In this document: one piece after another, positions 26,145-35,116 of the stretch
Numbering within the stretch: the first letter of the stretch is position 1
Layout: every line of letters starts with the position of its first letter
Assembly: GCA_021155195.1 (NCBI GenBank)
Contig: JAJNPV010000046.1
Location: 1-64,000, forward strand
Reading direction: 5' to 3'
DNA length: 64,000 nucleotides
From: Ohtaekwangia sp.
GTDB lineage: Bacteria > Bacteroidota > Bacteroidia > Cytophagales > Cyclobacteriaceae
Translations under genes and position numbers: made by a program
Notes under the pieces: generated by a model
What the model saw: the letters and a program-made list of their open reading frames with translations, nothing else
Database searches by the model: none
What the model was told of the DNA's origin: nothing

Positions 26145-26906
26145 TTAATAGGTGGGGTACCAGTTTCTTACCCTCACATCAATTTTCTTATTTCCATCCT
26201 GCACAATTTTTTTAAATCCTTCCACATCACTTAAACCACCCTGACCTCTATAATGATAAGGGTAAACAATGGTTGGTTTAAATTCCAACACCGCACTGGC
26301 CGCTTGATTGATGTCCATAGTAAAAGGCAAGTTCATACAAACAAAAGCGATATCGATATTTTTCAAGGATCGCATTTCAGGAATGTCGGAAGTATCGCCT
26401 GAGAGATAAATTGTTTTGCCACCAAGATTCATGATATATCCGTTTCCACGACCCTTGGTATGGCGCGAATCAGGAGACTCTGGTAAATTGTACATAGGAA
26501 TGGCAGAAATAGAAATTCCAAGCTGGGTAGTTGATGCACCATTGTTCAATATTACTGCCTTTGCTTTCATGTCCTCGGGCAACTGATTGGCAACAGCCTG
26601 GGGAATTACCAGAACAGCTTTTGATAGATCAAGTGCCTTTAATGTTTCGACATTCAAATGATCGCCATGGATATCTGTAATTAAAATAAGATCGGGAGCG
26701 GCTATACCCTCAAACGCTTTACCACCTCCATATGGATCGGCATAAATCACTTTATTGTTCCAGGTAAATACAACTGTGCCATGAAGAATAGGCTGAATAC
26801 TTATATCAGTTTGTTTAGCCTTCACACCATCCGAGGCAGGACGTTGTGCTTCTGATACAAGCGTAGCAAGACTAAAAAATATGAGTAGGATAAAATTCAA
26901 TTTCAT
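26145..26906 (-). CDS. exported metallo-beta-lactamase-fold hydrolase (UlaG-like)
   Basis: A 253-residue protein with a signal peptide (cleavage near SEAQ, residue 20). An MBL fold carries the metal motif TDIHGDHL, followed by LSGDTSDIPE and a C-terminal YPYHYRGQGG, as in UlaG/YycJ-like metal-dependent hydrolases. The canonical HxHxDH is reduced to IHGDH, still common in this subgroup. It lies upstream of the acyl-CoA oxidase-like gene on the same strand with a 34-base gap, so they may be cotranscribed. Substrate unknown. Confidence 0.82.
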   Translation of the reverse strand: MKLNFILLIFFSLATLVSEAQRPASDGVKAKQTDISIQPILHGTVVFTWNNKVIYADPYGGGKAFEGIAAPDLILITDIHGDHLNVETLKALDLSKAVLVIPQAVANQLPEDMKAKAVILNNGASTTQLGISISAIPMYNLPESPDSRHTKGRGNGYIMNLGGKTIYLSGDTSDIPEMRSLKNIDIAFVCMNLPFTMDINQAASAVLEFKPTIVYPYHYRGQGGLSDVEGFKKIVQDGNKKIDVRVRNWYPTY

Positions 26907-27060
26907 GTTTACAATAGGTAAGATAGTTCATACAAGTTTACTGAAATATTCCGGCACTTTTTAATCAGATTCTAACCACTCAATTAGCAGAATTCTTTCA
27001 AAGAGGTTGGTTCAAAATACTGCATTAAAGCCAATTTCCTTACTTCCAGCGCGGTAGGCT

Positions 27061-27090
27061 TTTGATTTTTTATGAGAATGCTTATATTTC
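27061..27090 (+). promoter_or_regulatory. candidate promoter of the CBS-domain gene
   Basis: TTTG at 27061-27064 and TATATTTC at 27083-27090 fit the Bacteroidota -33/-7 pattern with one mismatch (TTTC for TTTG) and near-normal spacing. They lie 32 bases upstream of the start codon. The rest of the 216-base gap (26907-27122) shows nothing. Confidence 0.35.
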
Positions 27091-27122
27091 TAATACCATA
27101 AACTACCTAAAACCCCATCATC

Positions 27123-27593
27123 ATGAATTTTAAACCAGATATCAAAAGTAAGGAAGAGATGAATGCTGGCCAGCCGAAGTACGAGACGATTGTTAAGTAC
27201 ATGGTACAACAGCACAATCTCGTTACAGTTCGGCCCGATCAGTTGATCAATGAGGTTATTGATATTATGATTGAAAAGAGAATTTCAGGCGCCCCGGTGC
27301 TTGATGAAAATAGAAAGCTTGTTGGTATTATTTCAGAGCGCGACTGCCTGAGGATAATTGTTGACCAGGCCTATCATAACTTGCCGCATAGCGATCCTGT
27401 CGTTTCTGATTACATGACCCGCGAGGTAAAGACTATGTCTCCTAACAGTACGGTAGTAGATGCAGCCACCGAGTTTCTGAATACAGCCATTAGAAGAATG
27501 CCTGTAGTAGAAAATGGTGTTCTAATTGGTCAGATAAGCCGTATAGATATCTTACGGGCAGCAAAGAATATTAATCCTACAAGCTGGAGTTAA
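27123..27593 (+). CDS. CBS-domain pair protein
   Basis: A 156-residue cytoplasmic protein consisting of two CBS motifs (about 33-85 and 100-152), each with the characteristic strand-helix pattern: ISGAPVLDENRKLVGIISERDCLR, then IRRMPVVENGVLIGQISRIDILR. Such Bateman modules bind adenine nucleotides or S-adenosyl ligands. No enzyme domain is attached. It stands alone between two intergenic gaps, so the target is unknown. Confidence 0.88.
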   Translation: MNFKPDIKSKEEMNAGQPKYETIVKYMVQQHNLVTVRPDQLINEVIDIMIEKRISGAPVLDENRKLVGIISERDCLRIIVDQAYHNLPHSDPVVSDYMTREVKTMSPNSTVVDAATEFLNTAIRRMPVVENGVLIGQISRIDILRAAKNINPTSWS

Positions 27594-27654
27594 ATCAATT
27601 GAGAATTTGAAAGCGTTAACAAACTCAAGATTTACTTTTTGTGTATAAATTTTT

Positions 27655-28422
27655 ATGAAAATTGTTTCTTTGGCTATTGGGATTTTGACTCTAGCTTTAT
27701 CCTGCAGCAGTCCAAAAATATTTCGCAAACCCACGGGGGTTGAAGCGAGTGCTATAAAAAAATACAGCAAAGAAATCAATACCAAAGATGGACTTTACCA
27801 TATTTTGATCATGACCGATGAAGGAGACATGGTGGTAAAACTCTACAACGAAACTCCGCTTCACAGAGATAACTTTGTGAATAAGGTTAAAGAAGGCTTT
27901 TACGACAGCCTTATCTTTCATCGGGTTATTAATAAGTTTATGATTCAAGGCGGGGATCCAAATAGCAAGAAGGCACAGCCCGGGCAACAACTCGGAAGTG
28001 GAAGCGCTCCGGGTGATCGCATTCCGGCTGAGTTTAGAACGGAACAGGGTATCTATCATAAACGTGGCGTATTGGCCGCAGCACGTGATGGCAATCCGGC
28101 AAAGGCAAGTAGCAATTGTCAATTTTATATTGTGCAGCGACCTGCCTGGCGTGCATCAGAATTAGACAGCGCGGTTCTTCAAAGAAGACAATCAAACAAT
28201 CCTGATTTTAAGGATATGACCCTGAATGATGATCAGAAGAAAATCTACACAACGTTGGGAGGAACGCCACATCTTGATGGCAGCTATACTGTGTATGGTG
28301 AGTTGGAAAAAGGATTTGACGTATTGGACAAAATAGCAACAACCAAAACTGACAGGGCAGATCGGCCATTGACGGACATTCGAATGCGCATGTTTATCTT
28401 AAGTGAGCCTAAGAAAAAATAA
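27655..28422 (+). CDS. cyclophilin-type peptidyl-prolyl isomerase lipoprotein
   Basis: A 255-residue lipoprotein (lipobox ALSC, C17). The cyclophilin domain (about 45-250) shows FHRVINKFMIQGGDP with the catalytic Arg, RGVLAAARDGNPAKASSNCQFYIV, and the C-terminal YTVYGELEKGFDVLDKIA. It should assist folding of exported proteins at the periplasmic membrane face. An insertion of about 30 residues (RRQSNNPDFKDMTLNDDQKK) sits before the last strand, common in Bacteroidota homologues. Complete. Confidence 0.9.
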   Translation: MKIVSLAIGILTLALSCSSPKIFRKPTGVEASAIKKYSKEINTKDGLYHILIMTDEGDMVVKLYNETPLHRDNFVNKVKEGFYDSLIFHRVINKFMIQGGDPNSKKAQPGQQLGSGSAPGDRIPAEFRTEQGIYHKRGVLAAARDGNPAKASSNCQFYIVQRPAWRASELDSAVLQRRQSNNPDFKDMTLNDDQKKIYTTLGGTPHLDGSYTVYGELEKGFDVLDKIATTKTDRADRPLTDIRMRMFILSEPKKK

Positions 28423-28478
28423 CTTTAAATACGTTGTCTTTCGATGTCATAAGATAGCGTTTAAGTTACAACTAGTTT

Positions 28479-28514
28479 CACCCTTCTCCTTTGGAGAGGA
28501 GCCGGGGGTGAGGT
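28479..28514. repeat. short palindromic intergenic repeat
   Basis: CACCC and GGGTG flank an inner TCTCC-TTT-GGAGA hairpin in the 164-base gap between two plus-strand genes. This GC-rich motif of the CTCCTTTGGAGAG type looks like the dispersed intergenic repeats of Bacteroidota chromosomes. There is only one copy in this window, so the dispersed-family claim comes from general knowledge. Confidence 0.5.
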
Positions 28515-28586
28515 CCTAACCACTTACACTTTTCTAATTGATTTTGTCTAATTAAAAGGCTAACATGGAAGTCAAATTCTAACCCT

Positions 28587-31500
28587 ATGACTTTCAGACT
28601 CATTTGCCTTTTCATCATCTTATCTTTCTTTGGCAATGCGCAGCCAATTTCTCATGATCAATATAAAGATCTTGAATACAGATTGATTGGTCCTTTCCGT
28701 GCCGGGCGCACTGTTGCTGCTGTTGGCATTCCTACTCAACCTAATGTATTTTTCATGGGTGTAAATAATGGAGGTGTATGGAAGACTAATGATTATGGCC
28801 GCACGTGGAATCCTATTTTTGATTCAGCGCCAACCGGATCGGTGGGTGACCTGGCTGTGTCACCATCAAGTCCTGAAATAATTTATCTGGGAAGTGGCGA
28901 AGGATTGCATCGACCCGACTTAGGTGTGGGTGATGGTATCTATAAGTCCGTTGATGGAGGTAAGACGTGGAATCATGTTGGCCTGAGCGATGTGCAACAG
29001 GTAGGTCGGTTAATTGTGCATCCTACCAATCCTGACATTGTTTTTGTTGCCGGACTTGGGCATCCTTATGGTGCCAATGACGAACGTGGTGTTTTCAGAT
29101 CAACGGATGGCGGAAAGAATTGGAAAAAAGTTTTATATAAGAATCATAATACGGGCGCCATTCAAGTAGAGTTTGATCCCACCAATCCACAAATAATTTA
29201 TGCGGATCTGTGGGAACATCAGGAAGGCCCTTGGGAAAATGCATCTTTTTCAGGACCGAATAGTGGGCTGTATAAATCCACTGATGGTGGCAACACCTGG
29301 AAACAACTAACACAAGGGTTACCCGGTGCAAAAGAAGGACTCGGCAGAATTGGTGTTGGAATTTCGCCAAGCAATCCACAACGATTGTATGCAACCGTAG
29401 ATTCGAGAGTTAATAGCGGAGTTTATAGAAGTGATGATGGAGGTGAAAGTTGGAAGTTAACTACTAACGATAGACGGATTTATGGAAGGGGTAGCGACTT
29501 TGCGGAGATTCGGGTTCATCCAAAGAATCCCGATGTTGTGTATTCAGCCAACGTTGCTTCGTATCGATCGGATGATGGGGGGTATACCTGGACTTCGTTT
29601 AAAGGTGCACCCGGTGGCGATGACTACCATCGCATCTGGATTAATCCACTACAACCAGACATCATGTTATTTGCTGCCGATCAGGGAGCAATTGTAACAG
29701 TGAATGCAGGTAAAACCTGGAGTACCTGGTACAACCAACCTACCGCACAATTGTATCACGTTGCCACAGATAATCAATATCCGTATTGGGTGTATGGCGG
29801 CCAGCAGGAGAGCGGTGCTATTGGTATAGCGAGTCGTGGTAATGGCGGGCAAATTTCATTTCGGGATTGGATGGGCGTGGGTGCCGATGAGTATGCGTAC
29901 GTAGCACCTGATCCTAAAAATCCGGATCTTATTTATGGAGGACGTGTGTTAAAGTTCAATAAGAAAACTGGACAAACACAAAATGTAGCACCAGAAGCAA
30001 TTCGATCTGGGCAATACAGACAAGTAAGAACGATGCCATTGATATTTCATCCGGCTAATCCTGATGCCTTATTGTTAGGAACGAATGTGTTATGGAAAAC
30101 CACCACCGGAGGACAAGCGTGGGAAATTATTAGTCCCGATTTAACGCGCAAGCAAAATGAAATCCCGGCAAGTGTTGGCGATTTCAAAACTGAAGAAATG
30201 AAAACCATGCGCCAACGTGCGGTGATCTATTCACTTGCTGGCTCGAAACTAAACAAAGATGTAATCTGGGCGGGCACGGATGATGGACTTGTTCATCTTA
30301 CCAAAGATGGGGGCAAAACATGGAAGGATGTAACACCGCCTGCACTTCCTTCCTGGGATAAAATCTCACAGTTAGATGGCGGACATTTTGATGTGAATAC
30401 AATGTATGTAGCAGTGAACGCCATTCGTAAGGATGATATGAAACCGCATATTTTCAGAACCCATAATGGTGGAACAACATGGAAAGAAATCACAAAAGGA
30501 TTAAATCCAATTTCTCCGATCAATGTGGTTCGCGAAGATCCTAAGCAACCGGGTTTATTATTTGCAGGTTCTGAACGGGAAGTTTATTTCTCTGCCGATG
30601 ATGGCGAGAACTGGCAGTCCCTTCGACAAAATATGCCGGCTTCTTCGGTTCGTGATTTAGTAATCCATGACGATGATTTGGTGATCGGCACACACGGACG
30701 CTCCATCTGGATTTTAGATAACATCAGTCCGCTACGCGAGGTCGCTAAGATGGATATCAAAAAAGATATTCTGTTTCAACCTGCAATGGCAACCCGGGTT
30801 CGTCACAATATGTTTTCAGATACTCCCTTACCACCGGAAGAGCCAGCAGGAAAAAATCCGCCCGATGGCGCTGCACTCGATTATTACTTAAGTAAGAATG
30901 CCAAAGAAGTGCGAATTGAAATCGCAGACAGCAAAGGCGAAACGATTGCTTTGTTTTCAAATCAAGACAAACTGGAAATTGTTGATTCACTTTCTATGGC
31001 ACATCCCACGTATTGGGCACGACCCGAAAAAAGTATTTCTACTGAACCCGGTCATCACAGGTTTGTTTGGGATTTGAGGTATGCAGCGCCAAAGGGTGCA
31101 CAACGCCAATATGCAATAGCTGCGGTGTATCACAACACTGCCAGTAGTCCGGTGGGTCCGTTTGTTCATCCGGGTGAGTATGTTATAAAATTATCTGTTG
31201 ATGGAGAAGTGCAAGAGAAGAAAATCAGTGTGCGACTTGATCCGCGCGTAACTATCTCTGAAGCTGATCTAACACTGCAGACAAAGTATTCTGCTACGTG
31301 CTACCAGGCTTACAATCAACTTCAAAAAATCAGGGAAACGATTGATGAAAAGCTAGCTAATCAAAAAATGAAATGGCCAAAGGGCAAGAAGGAACAGGTA
31401 ATAGCTTTTAGAGGGAGTGGACTTCCTGATAATCCGGACGTTCTCTACGGAAGTATTTCTGCCACATCGTTAGAAAATGAAACACTGGTGAGCTTGCAGG

Positions 31501-31634
31501 AAAAATTGTTGTTCTTGATGGTGTTACTACAGAATGCAGATGCAAAGCCAACATCTCAAGCAATGGCCGGAGTAGATACATTATCTAAGCGGATGGAAGA
31601 AATGATAAGTAGATGGAGTGCTTTTAAATTATAA
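28587..31634 (+). CDS. exported sortilin/VPS10-type beta-propeller protein
   Basis: A 1015-residue protein with a signal peptide (ends near GNAQ, residue 18). About 20-720 contains many Asp-box-like BNR repeats (KSVDGGKTWNHV, RSTDGGKNWKKV, KSTDGGNTWKQL, RSDDGGESWKLT), forming a large propeller of the sortilin/xyloglucanase-like class. A C-terminal beta-rich and helical tail follows. The many annotations of this family as glycosyl hydrolase are unproven, and no catalytic acid could be assigned. It is followed 3 bases later by a PLD gene. Probably periplasmic or surface-located binding protein. Confidence 0.83.
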   Translation: MTFRLICLFIILSFFGNAQPISHDQYKDLEYRLIGPFRAGRTVAAVGIPTQPNVFFMGVNNGGVWKTNDYGRTWNPIFDSAPTGSVGDLAVSPSSPEIIYLGSGEGLHRPDLGVGDGIYKSVDGGKTWNHVGLSDVQQVGRLIVHPTNPDIVFVAGLGHPYGANDERGVFRSTDGGKNWKKVLYKNHNTGAIQVEFDPTNPQIIYADLWEHQEGPWENASFSGPNSGLYKSTDGGNTWKQLTQGLPGAKEGLGRIGVGISPSNPQRLYATVDSRVNSGVYRSDDGGESWKLTTNDRRIYGRGSDFAEIRVHPKNPDVVYSANVASYRSDDGGYTWTSFKGAPGGDDYHRIWINPLQPDIMLFAADQGAIVTVNAGKTWSTWYNQPTAQLYHVATDNQYPYWVYGGQQESGAIGIASRGNGGQISFRDWMGVGADEYAYVAPDPKNPDLIYGGRVLKFNKKTGQTQNVAPEAIRSGQYRQVRTMPLIFHPANPDALLLGTNVLWKTTTGGQAWEIISPDLTRKQNEIPASVGDFKTEEMKTMRQRAVIYSLAGSKLNKDVIWAGTDDGLVHLTKDGGKTWKDVTPPALPSWDKISQLDGGHFDVNTMYVAVNAIRKDDMKPHIFRTHNGGTTWKEITKGLNPISPINVVREDPKQPGLLFAGSEREVYFSADDGENWQSLRQNMPASSVRDLVIHDDDLVIGTHGRSIWILDNISPLREVAKMDIKKDILFQPAMATRVRHNMFSDTPLPPEEPAGKNPPDGAALDYYLSKNAKEVRIEIADSKGETIALFSNQDKLEIVDSLSMAHPTYWARPEKSISTEPGHHRFVWDLRYAAPKGAQRQYAIAAVYHNTASSPVGPFVHPGEYVIKLSVDGEVQEKKISVRLDPRVTISEADLTLQTKYSATCYQAYNQLQKIRETIDEKLANQKMKWPKGKKEQVIAFRGSGLPDNPDVLYGSISATSLENETLVSLQEKLLFLMVLLQNADAKPTSQAMAGVDTLSKRMEEMISRWSAFKL

Positions 31635-31637
31635 GCA

Positions 31638-32315
31638 ATGGAGTTAATCGTACAACATTTACAAAGCAGTTTAGAAGACACGATTTTTTCTAAAGCAGAA
31701 AAAGGTGAGCTGAAATCATTGGTTAGCAAACATTCTTTAAGTGATCATGAATTATCTTTTTTAAGAAGTAAAATATATTCCCTGGCCATGGAGAAGGCCA
31801 ATGCAGAAAATTATTCGTTTATCATTGATTGGATTAAGGCAGCCAACAATGCATTATTAACTAGTTCGCAGGGGGCTGCTGATGTTTTTTTTAGCCCGGG
31901 TGAAGAGTGCCGCAATGCCATTATCAACCGGATTAATGGGGCCATTCATCAAATTGGTATCTGTGTATTTACGATCAGTGACGACAGGATTACGGATGCT
32001 ATTGTTACTGCGCATAAAAAAGGGGTAAACGTTAAAATCATTACCGACAATGATAAATCATGGGATGAAGGCTCGGATATAAAGCAACTTGCAAGGGCAG
32101 GAGTCTCAATTAAAATGGACTCAACACCCAATCACATGCATCACAAGTTTATGGTTGTTGATAATAAATCCCTATTGACCGGTAGTTATAATTGGACAAT
32201 GAGTGCGATGCGCTATAATCATGAAAATATTTTAATCACCGAAGAAACCGGAGTGGTGCGCTCATTCCTAAAAGAATTTGACAATCTTTGGCGGCAAATG
32301 ATTGTGTATAAGTAA
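31638..32315 (+). CDS. phospholipase D-like (single HKD) nuclease/hydrolase
   Basis: A 225-residue protein without signal peptide. A helical N-terminal region of about 70 residues precedes one PLDc_2 domain. The HKD motif is H168-x-K170-x4-D175, followed by LLTGSYNWT. With one HKD it should dimerise to form the active site, as in Nuc and MitoPLD-like proteins, which cleave nucleic acids or phospholipids. The preceding propeller gene ends 3 bases upstream, suggesting cotranscription, but the two products would be in different compartments. Substrate unknown. Confidence 0.85.
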   Translation: MELIVQHLQSSLEDTIFSKAEKGELKSLVSKHSLSDHELSFLRSKIYSLAMEKANAENYSFIIDWIKAANNALLTSSQGAADVFFSPGEECRNAIINRINGAIHQIGICVFTISDDRITDAIVTAHKKGVNVKIITDNDKSWDEGSDIKQLARAGVSIKMDSTPNHMHHKFMVVDNKSLLTGSYNWTMSAMRYNHENILITEETGVVRSFLKEFDNLWRQMIVYK

Positions 32316-32324
32316 AAGCAGATT

Positions 32325-32807
32325 GTGATCAGTATCTACAGATTTTTGATAATTCTTTCCTTCACAATACTTCTGAGTAATTGTAAGAAAAATGAGACCC
32401 AAACAGGTAACACTTCCATGGATACAACTCCTCACGATCGAACCATTGGCGGACTTTTAGTCAAAGGCAAAGTAATTGACAATCAAACCCGATGCTCTCA
32501 TTGGCATTCTGATCTTGATATAATTGCAATCAAATTTAAGTGTTGTGATACGTACTATCCATGTTATTCCTGTCATGCAGAAGATGTGGATCATGAGGCT
32601 ACAACCTGGGAAATTGTAGAACGGGATCAGAAGGCAATTCTTTGTGGTGTGTGTGGCAACGAGTTAACAATCAATGAATATATGGGTAGTAATAATATTT
32701 GCCCGAATTGTCAGTCACTATTCAATCCCAATTGTAAGAAACATTACGATTTATATTTTACGATGGATTCTTTAACCACAGAGGCACAGAGAAATTCTAA
32801 ACAATAA
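32325..32807 (+). CDS. CHY zinc-finger protein, probably a lipoprotein
   Basis: A 160-residue frame from GTG 32325. The first 20 residues look like a lipoprotein signal (LSNC lipobox, C20). The CHY zinc-finger (about 55-150) carries TRCSHWHSDLD, KCCDTYYPCYSCHAED, LCGVCGNELT and ICPNCQS, which bind three zinc ions. CHY fingers are usually cytoplasmic, so export would be unusual. An ATG at 32418 would give a 129-residue cytoplasmic form without the signal. The last 11 codons (LTTEAQRNSKQ) are written by the start of an intergenic hairpin repeat at 32774, so the natural C-terminus has been extended or replaced. Confidence 0.75.
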   Translation: MISIYRFLIILSFTILLSNCKKNETQTGNTSMDTTPHDRTIGGLLVKGKVIDNQTRCSHWHSDLDIIAIKFKCCDTYYPCYSCHAEDVDHEATTWEIVERDQKAILCGVCGNELTINEYMGSNNICPNCQSLFNPNCKKHYDLYFTMDSLTTEAQRNSKQ

Positions 32808-32835
32808 ACTTTGTGCTTGCTCTGTGCTCAGTGGT
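32774..32835. repeat. AACCACAGAG-type inverted repeat element, copy 1
   Basis: The left arm AACCACAGAGGCACAGAG (32774-32791) pairs with CTCTGTGCTCAGTGGT (32820-32835) with few mismatches. It overlaps the 3' end of the CHY gene. A second copy in the same orientation starts at 32884. Both have AACCAC ends like the element at 36099-36182. Confidence 0.75.
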
Positions 32836-32883
32836 GAAAAATTCTTGATTTGCAGTTGATACGACTTACTGAAGTAATTTCTT

Positions 32884-32936
32884 TAACCACAGAGGTGAAA
32901 TATTCTCAGTGATTTTTCTCCGTGCGCTCAGTGGTT
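32884..32936. repeat. AACCACAGAG-type inverted repeat element, copy 2
   Basis: AACCACAGAGG (from about 32885) pairs with CTCCGTGCGCTCAGTGGTT (32918-32936), around an inner AAATATTCTCAGTGATTTTT. The right arm supplies the last codons and TGA stop of the minus-strand lipoprotein gene that ends at 32928. Together with copy 1 it fills the gap between two convergent genes. Confidence 0.75.
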
Positions 32937-33326
32937 GTTCAGCATTGCCTTCAACTGGCTCTCAATATTTGTCTTTTCCTCGGAATTAGGTTTTAGAATT
33001 GCCTGTTGCGATGTGTTGCCGGTAATAGACACAATCAATCCGCTCATCTTCGGTCGATCAGTCATGTGAGCATTTGTATTCTCAAAAGCAGTTTCAAAAA
33101 GACTAGCAACTGTTTTATATTGATCGTTTGTAATTGAAACCAATTTTGGTTCGCCACCACTATACATACCCGTGGAACTTTCTTCAGGCTTAACCGGAAT
33201 GTATTCGAGTGTATTTTCTGTAATGACATATCGGTTGGCACTGCCATCTGAATATTCGTATTGGGTAGGGGATTTCATACACGAGGCGGCTATAAGTAAT
33301 AAACTGAAGCAAAGTAATTTCATCAT
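32928..33326 (-). CDS. hypothetical lipoprotein
   Basis: A 132-residue protein with a clear lipoprotein signal (AASC lipobox, about C16) and a mixed alpha/beta remainder (VTKTVASLFETAFENTNAH-like helix, SGLIVSITGNTSQQ strand). No family was recognised. The C-terminal NNH and stop codon lie inside repeat copy 2, so the original end may have been altered by the insertion. It stands alone on the minus strand, upstream of ABC-F in reading direction only by position. Confidence 0.68.
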   Translation of the reverse strand: MMKLLCFSLLLIAASCMKSPTQYEYSDGSANRYVITENTLEYIPVKPEESSTGMYSGGEPKLVSITNDQYKTVASLFETAFENTNAHMTDRPKMSGLIVSITGNTSQQAILKPNSEEKTNIESQLKAMLNNH

Positions 33327-33359
33327 TGAAATTAATCAATGAAATCCGAATACTGAAAT

Positions 33360-35003
33360 CTAGGCCTTTACCGACCGCTCGATTTCCTTCAGGTTTTCAA
33401 TTTTCTTATTTCGCAAGAAGCCGTTGATGTCTTCAAAATGCTCGCGCACACGCTTGTTCCCGAATTCAAAAACTTTGTTGGCCAATCCATCCAGAAAATC
33501 CCGATCGTGAGAAACGAGAATCAACGTGCCATCAAAGGCCAGTAAGGCATCTTTTAGAATATCCTTCGTCTTTATATCTAAGTGGTTGGTAGGTTCATCG
33601 AGAATCAAAAGATTAACAGGTTGAAGTAATAACTTCAACATAGCCAGTCGTGTCTTTTCGCCACCCGAAAGCACTTTCACTTTCTTATCGATGTTATCGC
33701 CACTAAACATAAAGGCACCCAACATGTCTTTGATTTTGGTGCGGATGTCCCCCAATGCAATCTGATCAATGGTTTCGAAGACAGTTAACTCAACATCCAA
33801 TCGTGCGGCTTCATTTTGCGCGAAGTAGCCGATCATCGAATTATGTCCTAATTGCAACTTACCATCAAAATCGATTTCACCCATAATCGCTTTAATCATG
33901 GTTGATTTTCCTTCTCCGTTCTTACCAACAAAAGCTACTTTCTCTCCGCGTGCAATGGTTAATGAAGCATCTTGAAATACAACATGTTCATCATACTTCT
34001 TGGTTAGCCCTTCCACAATTACCGGGTAGTTTCCTGAGCGTGGGGCAGGCGGGAACTTCAAATTCAGGGAAGAGGTATCCACTTCATCCACCTGCACAAT
34101 CTCAATCTTCTCCAGCATCTTTACGCGCGATTGAACCTGAAGCGTTTTGGAATACGTGCCTTTAAAGCGATCAATGAAACCTTGAATGTCAGCAATCTCT
34201 TTTTGCTGATCATCAAATTGCTTTTGTTGTTGTTCTCGTCTCTCTTTTCTTAGTTGCAGGTAATGCGAGTAGTTTGTTTTGTAATCATAAATCCTACCCA
34301 TTGTGATTTCAATGGTGCGATTGGTTAAGTTATCGACAAATGCTTTATCGTGACTGATTACAATTACGGCCTTGGCATTGTTCTTTAAAAAATCCTCCAG
34401 CCACTGTACCGATTCAATGTCCAAATGGTTGGTCGGTTCATCCAGCAAAATCAAATCGGGCTTTTGCAAAAGAATTTTTACCAACTCAATACGCATGCGC
34501 CAGCCCCCGCTAAACTCTTTGGTGGGTCGTGTAAAGTCGCTGCGCAGAAAGCCCATTCCCATCAAGGTCTTTTCTATTTCTGCATCAAAGTTGATTTCTT
34601 CAATGGAATAATATTTTTCACTGAGTTCTGAAACCTGTTCAATAATTTTTGAATACTCATCGGACTCATAATCGGTGCGCGTTTCCAATTGATGATTTAA
34701 TGTATCAATTTCCTTTTTCATATTCAAGGTTTTTGAAAAGGCTTTGGCAGCTTCCTCAAATACAGTGCAATCATCTTCAGTAAGTAAATGCTGAGGTAAA
34801 TATGCAATTACAGCATCTTTAGGAGCCGAAATTTTGCCCCGTGTTGGTTTATAGGCTCCGGCCAGAATTTTTAAAAGCGTTGATTTACCCGCTCCGTTTT
34901 TACCCATCAGGGCAATGCGGTCATTTTCATTGATGTTAAAGGTGATGTTGCTAAAAAGCACCGAGCCACTAAACTCTACACTTACCGAGTCGACTGAAAT
35001 CAT
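33360..35003 (-). CDS. ABC-F family ATPase (ribosome-associated type)
   Basis: A 547-residue protein with two fused ABC domains and no membrane segment. Walker A motifs are GKNGAGKST and GKNGEGKST, signature motifs FSGGWRMR and LSGGEKTRL, and Walker B with LLLDEPTNHLD and LLILDEPTNHLD. A charged linker (about 240-310) separates them. ABC-F proteins act on the ribosomal E site in translation or antibiotic protection. The frame opens at 35075, but ATG 35003 begins the family N-terminus (MISVDSVSVEFSG), and two -7 boxes lie in the upstream part. Divergent from an ABC ATPase gene on the plus strand. Confidence 0.93.
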   Translation of the reverse strand: MISVDSVSVEFSGSVLFSNITFNINENDRIALMGKNGAGKSTLLKILAGAYKPTRGKISAPKDAVIAYLPQHLLTEDDCTVFEEAAKAFSKTLNMKKEIDTLNHQLETRTDYESDEYSKIIEQVSELSEKYYSIEEINFDAEIEKTLMGMGFLRSDFTRPTKEFSGGWRMRIELVKILLQKPDLILLDEPTNHLDIESVQWLEDFLKNNAKAVIVISHDKAFVDNLTNRTIEITMGRIYDYKTNYSHYLQLRKERREQQQKQFDDQQKEIADIQGFIDRFKGTYSKTLQVQSRVKMLEKIEIVQVDEVDTSSLNLKFPPAPRSGNYPVIVEGLTKKYDEHVVFQDASLTIARGEKVAFVGKNGEGKSTMIKAIMGEIDFDGKLQLGHNSMIGYFAQNEAARLDVELTVFETIDQIALGDIRTKIKDMLGAFMFSGDNIDKKVKVLSGGEKTRLAMLKLLLQPVNLLILDEPTNHLDIKTKDILKDALLAFDGTLILVSHDRDFLDGLANKVFEFGNKRVREHFEDINGFLRNKKIENLKEIERSVKA

Positions 35004-35008
35004 AGATT

Positions 35009-35030
35009 CAAAAATAAGGGGGCAAATATA
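35009..35030 (-). promoter_or_regulatory. two overlapping candidate -7 boxes for the ABC-F gene
   Basis: On the minus strand, 35009-35016 reads TATTTTTG and 35023-35030 reads TATATTTG; both match TAnnTTTG exactly. The second is 19 bases upstream of the ATG and is the better placed. Their position inside the longer reading frame supports the 35003 start. Confidence 0.4.
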
Positions 35031-35116
35031 CGGAGGTAAGAATTTAAACCACACACCTCCAATCTTATCTTGCACGAATCAATGAAATTTCTGTGTGATG
35101 GATTAGCTTGCAATCG

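Noticed and set aside
31638..32315. Membrane cardiolipin synthase
   Set aside because: Only one HKD motif and no membrane segments are present; synthases have two motifs and N-terminal helices.
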